Positions 59,064-64,000 of a stretch of 64,000 nucleotides of DNA are shown here, piece after piece; position 1 is the first letter of the stretch; the number at the start of each line of letters is the position of its first letter. The notes under the pieces are model-generated. The model did no database searches. It saw nothing but the letters and a program-made list of their open reading frames with translations, and was not told where the DNA came from. Origin of the DNA: Methanothermobacter wolfeii (GTDB lineage Archaea; Methanobacteriota; Methanobacteria; Methanobacteriales; Methanothermobacteraceae); contig NZ_CP104550.1 in NCBI RefSeq assembly GCF_025397995.1, positions 1,082,001-1,146,000 on the forward strand. The letters run 5' to 3'. The position numbers and the translations under genes are program-made.

Positions 59064-59717
59064 TCAGTGGAATTTCCAGCCATGTTTACCTATCAGAGGT
59101 ACGAAGGCAACACCGCCAAGGTTCTCTGACCGGTAATCCTCATCAGAGATCCTTTCAATTAAAACAAGTTCCTGGTAAAATTTATCAGAACCAACAGGTA
59201 TTAAAAGTTTACCCCCAAGCCCCAGCTGCTCCATGAGGGGTTCAGGGACGTAGGGTGCTGCTGCAGTCACATATATCCTGTCATAGGGGGCCTCCTCCGG
59301 CCACCCCTGGCTTCCATCACCATGTATGACTGTCACGTTGTCATAGCCAAGTTCCCTGAGCTTTCTCCTGGCCCTTTCATAGAGGGACCTTATCCTCTCA
59401 ATGGTGTAGAGGTGGCCATCCTTCCCTATAATCTCGGCTATCACCGCCGCATTGTAACCGCAGCCGCTCCCAATTTCAAGGACCTTCATCCCCTCCCTGA
59501 GGTCCAGTATCTCTGCAATCATTGCAACCATGTGGGGTGCTGATATGGTCTGTCCCTCACCTATCGGGAGGGGCATGTCCATGTAGGCCCTGTGTTTCTC
59601 CTCCTCAGGGACAAACTCATCCCTGGGGACCTTCTCCATTGCCCGCCTTACCGGCTCTGACCTTATGTAACCCTTATCAATGAGTTCCTGAACCATCCTC
59701 CTTCTCTCATCAATCAT
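59064..59717 (-). CDS. pcm: Protein-L-isoaspartate O-methyltransferase
   Basis: Repairs isoaspartyl damage in proteins using SAM, useful at high temperature. About 217 residues: VPRDEFVPEEEKHRAYMDMP, the PIGEGQTISAPHMVAMI active-site loop, SAM-binding VLEIGSGCGYNAAVIAEI and VTAAAPYVPEPLMEQL with GGKLLIPVG. ATG 59717 (second codon of the open frame, after a TTG) follows GTGGTTTG. It is 39 bases ahead of the tRNA methylthiotransferase gene. Confidence 0.95.
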   Translation of the reverse strand: MIDERRRMVQELIDKGYIRSEPVRRAMEKVPRDEFVPEEEKHRAYMDMPLPIGEGQTISAPHMVAMIAEILDLREGMKVLEIGSGCGYNAAVIAEIIGKDGHLYTIERIRSLYERARRKLRELGYDNVTVIHGDGSQGWPEEAPYDRIYVTAAAPYVPEPLMEQLGLGGKLLIPVGSDKFYQELVLIERISDEDYRSENLGGVAFVPLIGKHGWKFH

Positions 59718-59809
59718 CAAACCACTTGAATTGCTGCTTCCCTGATACCTGTTCTCTTAGAACCATATCTTGTCTGGCGACAGCGGGTAAATATCAATAA
59801 ATCATCAGA

Positions 59810-59904
59810 CCTGAGAAAATATTATATCATCCTGCCTGTGCGTAGGTTCACACCCATTTCTCCCCACTGCAAGCCTGAGAGCATATTATATCATCCTGCC
59901 TGTG
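59810..59904 (-). repeat. Direct duplication of the zinc-protein gene 3' end (ghost tail)
   Basis: 59810-59840 matches 59874-59904 at 29 of 31 positions (64-bp period). The right copy is the real gene end (TGRMI and stop plus downstream bases). Further into the left copy, VNLR is encoded as GTG-AAC-CTA-CGC where the real gene has GTT-AAC-CTT-CGA, and the codons for FKHDL are absent. Confidence 0.9.
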
Positions 59905-60494
59905 AGGTCATGTTTAAATCGAAGGTTAACAGGGCGGCCGTAAACCCTTTTAACAGAATGTGCCTCTGCAGAGCCTCTCCTTATCATTCCCTCGGATGTC
60001 TTTATGGCCCTGATCCTGAAGACGTGTTCCCCGAGTTTCATGACATCACCGACCCTGAATACAAAGTCCCTGTCAACCTCCACCTTCCTTGAGTAGACCC
60101 TGCCATGAAGGTCCACAGATACACCCACCCTTGCAGGGGCCTCAAGGGATGCTGCCCAGACGGTCTCAACCTCGGATGCTGTGGATTTATCAACCCTCTT
60201 ACCGCTTTTGAGTTCAAGGGAGGTTATCTCAACAAGTTTACCCCCTACAGTTATGGCGTCGCCTGTGGAGAGTTCCTCATCAGGGTACAGTTCCACGTAA
60301 TCCCTGTAGGATTCACCGTGCTCGCTTATGATTACACGGTGTTTCTCGGGATTTTCAATTACCAGCCTGTCCCTGAAGACCGTTCCGCACTCATCACATT
60401 CAAGCACCAGGTGCTTTACCTTCCGGGTCCTTGATTCATCGGTCCTGCTCTTCAGGACCCTGAATGATGTGGATCCGCATATCGGGCACTGCAT
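59886..60494 (-). CDS. Zinc-ribbon protein of the HVO_0476 type
   Basis: About 202 residues. N-terminal zinc ribbon CPICGSTSFRVL...LECDECGTVFRD (four cysteines), then two beta-rich halves (EELSTGDAITVGGKLVEITS; VFRVGDVMKLGEHVFRIRAI) that may be OB or SH3-like barrels. I relate it to the archaeal HVO_0476 zinc-finger family from memory; function unknown, nucleic acid binding plausible. ATG 60494 is chosen since GAGGGGT lies upstream and the start falls just after the leuD-type gene; a longer frame to 60527 would overlap that gene. Confidence 0.7.
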   Translation of the reverse strand: MQCPICGSTSFRVLKSRTDESRTRKVKHLVLECDECGTVFRDRLVIENPEKHRVIISEHGESYRDYVELYPDEELSTGDAITVGGKLVEITSLELKSGKRVDKSTASEVETVWAASLEAPARVGVSVDLHGRVYSRKVEVDRDFVFRVGDVMKLGEHVFRIRAIKTSEGMIRRGSAEAHSVKRVYGRPVNLRFKHDLTGRMI

Positions 60495-60498
60495 TTCA

Positions 60499-61008
60499 TT
60501 ACCCCTCATCTTCTTCAGATACTCCAAGGGTCCTGAGGTAGTGTTTCACAAGACCCCCGTCCTCAAGTATGGATAGCATGTAATCGTTGAAGGGCTTCAT
60601 CCTGTACTTCTTCTGCCTGGTGATATTCTCGATGACACCCTCCCTGAGGTCAGCCCTGATCTCATCACCATCCTCTGCATCAACATCAGCCATTATAACA
60701 GGCAGGCCAATGTTTATTGCGTTTCTGTAGAATATTCTTGCAAAGGACTCTGCGATGATGGCAGATACCCCTGCATGTTTAAGGGCTACCGGAGCCTGCT
60801 CCCTTGATGAGCCGCATCCAAAGTTTCGCCCGGCAACTATGATGTCACCCTTCCGGACCTTTGATGCGAATTCAGGGTCTATCCCCTCCATTACGTGGGA
60901 TGCGAGTTCATCGAGACTGAAGGTCCTCAGATAGCGTCCAGGGATTATTATGTCAGTGTCAATGTTATCACCGAATCTCCAAACCCTTCCCTTTATCACT
61001 GAATTCAT
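60499..61008 (-). CDS. aksE: Homoaconitase small subunit (AksE/HacB; 3-isopropylmalate dehydratase family)
   Basis: Small subunit of the (homo)aconitase family. 169 residues: RFGDNIDTDIIIPGRYLRT, GRNFGCGSSREQAPVALK and SFARIFYRNAINIGLP. The specificity loop reads YLRT, which in methanogens marks homoaconitase of 2-oxosuberate/coenzyme B synthesis, whereas isopropylmalate isomerase small subunits have a YLVY-like loop. This is therefore called homoaconitase rather than LeuD, although a dual role cannot be excluded. ATG 61008 follows GGAGGC and overlaps the mptG stop by four bases. The large subunit is not in the window. Confidence 0.88.
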   Translation of the reverse strand: MNSVIKGRVWRFGDNIDTDIIIPGRYLRTFSLDELASHVMEGIDPEFASKVRKGDIIVAGRNFGCGSSREQAPVALKHAGVSAIIAESFARIFYRNAINIGLPVIMADVDAEDGDEIRADLREGVIENITRQKKYRMKPFNDYMLSILEDGGLVKHYLRTLGVSEEDEG

Positions 61009-61994
61009 GGTATGCCTCCTTTACCTATCATGGCACCGCTGTTACGGCCGCCTGTTATGAATGCCTGGCCCCCGGGCATCGCTTCCCTTGCAGCCCCCAG
61101 CACGTCCCCGGGGTTCTCGTCTGTGACCGCATACACCGCCGGGCCGAAGGAGCTCATACCTGCACCATGTGCCCCTGCGGATATCATGTTATCTATTATC
61201 CTGTCTATCAGTGGATCCTGAAGTTCCCTTTCGATCTTCTTGAATCCTGTTGTCTGTATCTCGTTTACTGATTCACCGAAGGATTCTATGTCACCCTCCA
61301 GAACGGCCGGCATCATCTTCATGAGGATGATGTGGGAGAGCTTCTCAACCTCTGAAAGGGGTAAGGGGCAGTATTCCTGGAATATGTTAACCTCCCTCCT
61401 CCCCGAGACCGACCTGTCTATATCGGGAATTGCAATGATGATCTTCCAGTCCTCAGGAAACTCATACCTTGCAATGACAGGGGGTGGTGAGGCTGTCGAT
61501 GCAGATGACGGCAGGAAATCCTTTTTCTCCTTCCTGCTGTGACCGGCATCAACTATGAATCCACCATACTCAAAGGATGCCACGCCGATGCCTGATGTCC
61601 CTCCCCTTCCAACTATCCTGGCAAGCTCCTCTGCATTTAATTCCACCTCATGGTGCTCTGCTATGAGCCTTGCGGTTGCAAGGGCTATCTGGGTCCCTGA
61701 ACCCAGCCCTGAATGGGATGGGAACATCTCCTCGACACTGAATAAAAAGTGCTCATCACTCCCAAGGTACTTGAGGGTCCTCTCGGCAGCATCCCCTATC
61801 TTTGAGGCGTACTCCCGCTGCAGTGCCTCAGAGGTATCATGGGGGAATTTAACCATCGTGGCATCGGATTCTTCTGCCCTTATTACCAGTTCCGGTTCTT
61901 TTATGGTGATCCCGACTCCACCGTCAAGGCGGCCCCTCTCACCGTTGAGGTCTATGAGGGTCAGGTGGAGTCGGGATGGTGTGTTTATTATCAA
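61005..61994 (-). CDS. mptG: Beta-ribofuranosylaminobenzene 5'-phosphate synthase
   Basis: First committed step of methanopterin synthesis: PRPP plus 4-hydroxybenzoate or 4-aminobenzoate derivative gives RFA-P; the M. thermautotrophicus homologue MTH830 is characterised. About 329 residues with GHMP-like architecture: TPSRLHLTLIDLNGERGRLD, MFPSHSGLGSGTQIALATAR (glycine loop), GRGGTSGIGVASFEYGG and HGAGMSSFGPAVYAV. The preferred start is TTG 61994 (MIINTPSRLHL) with GGAGTGG 8 bases ahead; GTG 62006 is an alternative. Coupled to aksE by a four-base overlap, joining two methanogenic cofactor pathways. Confidence 0.92.
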   Translation of the reverse strand: MIINTPSRLHLTLIDLNGERGRLDGGVGITIKEPELVIRAEESDATMVKFPHDTSEALQREYASKIGDAAERTLKYLGSDEHFLFSVEEMFPSHSGLGSGTQIALATARLIAEHHEVELNAEELARIVGRGGTSGIGVASFEYGGFIVDAGHSRKEKKDFLPSSASTASPPPVIARYEFPEDWKIIIAIPDIDRSVSGRREVNIFQEYCPLPLSEVEKLSHIILMKMMPAVLEGDIESFGESVNEIQTTGFKKIERELQDPLIDRIIDNMISAGAHGAGMSSFGPAVYAVTDENPGDVLGAAREAMPGGQAFITGGRNSGAMIGKGGIP

Positions 61995-62008
61995 TTCGAC
62001 TACCACTC

Positions 62009-63493
62009 CTAATTGTCTGATGGTTTTAAGGGTTTTGCAAACTGCCTCTCAACCTTTTGCCTGTGTATGGAGTTCATTGTACAGAAGGGGACTATTCTTC
62101 CATCTGGAAGTGCATAGTGAATCACGCACCTTCTAACCCGCTCTATGTCAAAGTTCCATGGGTCCATGAAGTGCATGCAGGAAATCAGGAGGGTGTTGTA
62201 ATGGAATTCGCCGAGGGCGCTGTAGGACCTCTCCCTGAAGATTGATGTGAGTATGCTCTTTATATCCACTGATTCAGGTGCCCTTGATTTGTCAAGGGTC
62301 TTCGGGAGTTCAATGGTTGACCTTGCAATTACCTTCGCCTTTGCAGCTATTCCTCCCTTCTCAATCTCCTCTTTACCCTTTTCAAGGACCTCGAAGAACC
62401 TGTCAACGTCAATGAACCTTGTTATTGGGATTATCCTGTCATCCTCTATGAATATGTAGGTCGCTGTTCCACAGTGCTGGTGGCATGTGAATGTAACCTG
62501 GGGTTCTCCCTCAATTGCAGCTACGAAATCAGATATGGGACGTACAGATGATGCCGGGTAGAAGTCATCGACTGCTATTTCTGAGCCTGTCTGGGCCTCT
62601 ACAAGTTTCTGGAAGTCGGGTATTGTTATCCTCTGCTCCTCCACCCTGTCGGCGGGTGTTCTTCCTGCAAAGGACACTGGCTGGAAGTTAACACCCCTTA
62701 TTATGTCTATGTTATCAACTGCAAAGCGTATGATGTCCCCGACCTGGTCATCGTTAAGGCCCCTTACCAGGGTTGGCACAAGTACTATCCCTAGCCCTGC
62801 CTTTCTACAGTTCTCTATGGCCTGCAGCTTCAGTGGAAGAAGATTCTTACCCCTTGATACGATGTAGGGCTCCTCTGTGACACCATCAAACTGGAGGTAA
62901 ACCGTGTTGAGTCCTGCCTCCCTGAGTTCAGCGGCTAGTTCGGGCTTCCTTGCAAGTCTCACGCCGTTTGTGGCTATCTGGACATGTGTGAATCCCTCTT
63001 CCCTTGCGAGTTTCACAAGGTCGACTATGTCCTTCCTTACCGTGGGCTCTCCTCCGGCGTACTGGATCGCAGGTGTCGGGACCGGCCTGTTCCTTCGAAG
63101 GTTGCGAAGCATTTCCCTTATTTCTTCGTATTCCGGTTCATAGAGGTAATTTGACACGGCTGCATTGGCAAAACAGATGGGACATTTAAGATTGCATCGA
63201 TTGGTGACATCAATAAGACCAAGGACCGTGTGACTCTTATGTTCCGGGCAGAGCCCACAGTCAAGGGGGCAGCCCTTCAGGGGGTCTGTCTGTGGATTTA
63301 AGAGGCCTTCACCCTCCTCATCGTATTCTTCTGCCTTCCTGTAAATCTTGGAATTGCTCCAGTAAACATTTTCAAAGTCTCCATGTTCCGGGCATTCCTT
63401 TCTTATAAGAACCCTGCCCTCTTCCTCAAGGACCTCTGCATCAACCGGTCTGAGGCATTCGGGGCATAGGCTCTTTGTTTTCTTTATTACCAC
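62009..63493 (-). CDS. tes: Radical SAM protein of the tetraether lipid synthase (Tes) / MJ0619 family
   Basis: About 494 residues with a cysteine-rich layout: N-terminal rubredoxin-like pair SLCPECLRPV and KECPEHGDF, a second set GCPLDCGLCPEHKSHT, the radical SAM motif TNRCNLKCPICFA, mid-protein FTCHQHCGTATYIF and C-terminal SCMHFMDPWNFDIERVRRCV with VPFCTMN. This matches the MJ0619-type enzymes, first reported as pterin methylases and later shown to couple archaeol chains into tetraethers. GTG 63493 has AGGTGA at the right spacing; GTG 63502 is possible. The divergent neighbour is carS, another ether-lipid gene, which supports the Tes reading. The stop is next to mptG, so a pterin role cannot be fully dismissed. 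Confidence 0.85.
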   Translation of the reverse strand: MVIKKTKSLCPECLRPVDAEVLEEEGRVLIRKECPEHGDFENVYWSNSKIYRKAEEYDEEGEGLLNPQTDPLKGCPLDCGLCPEHKSHTVLGLIDVTNRCNLKCPICFANAAVSNYLYEPEYEEIREMLRNLRRNRPVPTPAIQYAGGEPTVRKDIVDLVKLAREEGFTHVQIATNGVRLARKPELAAELREAGLNTVYLQFDGVTEEPYIVSRGKNLLPLKLQAIENCRKAGLGIVLVPTLVRGLNDDQVGDIIRFAVDNIDIIRGVNFQPVSFAGRTPADRVEEQRITIPDFQKLVEAQTGSEIAVDDFYPASSVRPISDFVAAIEGEPQVTFTCHQHCGTATYIFIEDDRIIPITRFIDVDRFFEVLEKGKEEIEKGGIAAKAKVIARSTIELPKTLDKSRAPESVDIKSILTSIFRERSYSALGEFHYNTLLISCMHFMDPWNFDIERVRRCVIHYALPDGRIVPFCTMNSIHRQKVERQFAKPLKPSDN

Positions 63494-63649
63494 AACAGTC
63501 ACCTGTTTAATCTGAGTATCAAAAAATCATCAATTTCCATCGGCAAAGATTATATAGCTGATCTGTGAAATTACAGATTCATAGTCTCTAAACTGATACC
63601 TAATGGTGTTTTTACGATGATCCTAATAAAATTTATGTGAGGTGTAGCT

Positions 63650-64000
63650 TTGAATACCGATATCATCAATATTATAGATGTTCTCCATGTAATATATTTT
63701 ATGCTGCCGGCCTACCTGGCCAATATGAGTGCCCTTGTCTTTGGTGGGGGTAAACCCCTTGATATGGGGGTCGCCCTTGCCGATGGCAAGCGTCTCATAG
63801 GAGACGGGGCAACCTGGAGGGGTACAGGTGCAGGGACATGTGTAGGTCTAATTGTGGGAGGACTTCAGGGTTTCATCTCAGGTTCGGTGCTTGCAGGTGC
63901 ACTTACTGGTCTGCTACTTGGCCTTGGAGCCCTTCTGGGTGATGCTGCTGGAAGTTTCATTAAAAGGAGGATTGGTATAGAGAGAGGGCGTCCCGCCCCC
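63650..64000 (+). CDS. carS: CDP-archaeol synthase (CarS), 3'-truncated by window edge
   Basis: Activates digeranylgeranylglyceryl phosphate with CTP to CDP-archaeol, the common precursor of archaeal phospholipids; integral membrane protein. 117 codons are visible: IYFMLPAYLANMSALVFGGG at the N-terminus, GVALADGKRLIGDGATWRGT, a hydrophobic segment GSVLAGALTGLLLGLGALLG and GDAAGSFIKRRIGIERG, the DUF46/CarS motif with catalytic Asp. The start is TTG 63650, placed 5 bases after GAGGTG; no ATG with a ribosome site precedes the conserved region. Divergent from tes with about 155 bases between. Confidence 0.92.
   Translation, partial: MNTDIINIIDVLHVIYFMLPAYLANMSALVFGGGKPLDMGVALADGKRLIGDGATWRGTGAGTCVGLIVGGLQGFISGSVLAGALTGLLLGLGALLGDAAGSFIKRRIGIERGRPAP

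Overview
The window comes from a thermophilic hydrogenotrophic methanogen of the order Methanobacteriales, almost certainly Methanothermobacter. The sequence shows methenyl-tetrahydromethanopterin cyclohydrolase, the short MetE, CofH (F420), beta-RFA-P synthase (methanopterin), an 85-residue CPYC thioredoxin-like protein, an HMtA-type histone, a thermosome subunit and a pseudomurein-binding secreted enzyme. Gene order also matches the M. thermautotrophicus MTH763-MTH832 block as I remember it. Small protein differences from what I recall of strain Delta H suggest another strain or species; I cannot name it.

Layout. 1-12 kb: RecJ-like DHH protein (cut by the window edge), nth, a small GTPase, aroA, valS, pheT, YjbQ and a DUF362 ferredoxin-like protein. 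12-16 kb: a tight C1 cluster, DUF1890-DUF1894-metE-thyA-mch. 16-28 kb: envelope-type membrane and GT-B genes, hypAB, prs, lonB, a frameshifted PAS protein, cobQ, a DASS transporter and an acyltransferase-like membrane protein. 28-33 kb: two tRNA-Gly genes, HMG-CoA synthase plus thiolase (mevalonate entry), and the thermosome. 33-42 kb: a secreted pseudomurein-binding transglutaminase-like protein, a cyclase, PAP2, then a long minus-strand block aroK-aroQ-rps17e-lysC-dapA-dapB-asd. 42-52.7 kb, mostly plus strand: sppA, thioredoxin-like, cbiD, moaC, hel308, two UPF0305 paralogues, an S2P-CBS protease, elp3, deoC and a cyclophilin-like protein. 52.8-64 kb: cofH, histone, rubrerythrin, a frameshifted membrane histidine kinase, tRNA-Val and tRNA-Phe, an MtaB-type tRNA methylthiotransferase, pcm, a zinc protein, homoaconitase small subunit, mptG, a Tes-type radical SAM protein and, divergently, carS (cut by the window edge). 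In all there are 64 protein genes (two truncated by the window, two frameshifted) and 5 tRNAs.

How the genes work together. The content is mostly housekeeping: cofactor synthesis (F420, methanopterin, cobamide, molybdopterin, coenzyme B), amino acid synthesis, isoprenoid and ether lipid synthesis, tRNA charging and modification, and protein quality control. I saw no insertion sequence, CRISPR array or prophage.

The most unusual signal is not a gene. At least four minus-strand genes (asd, aroK, the MtaB-type gene, the HVO_0476-type zinc protein) have a degenerate second copy of their own 3' end 60-70 bp downstream. Where it can be read, the copy differs at synonymous or conservative positions. 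Three promoter regions (valS divergon, yjbQ, DASS transporter) are also locally duplicated. I interpret the 3' ghosts as scars of gene-tail replacement by divergent homologous DNA. Other points worth a look: two PAS-type signalling genes each broken by one missing base, an endonuclease III with His in place of an Fe-S cysteine, and the tes/carS lipid divergon.
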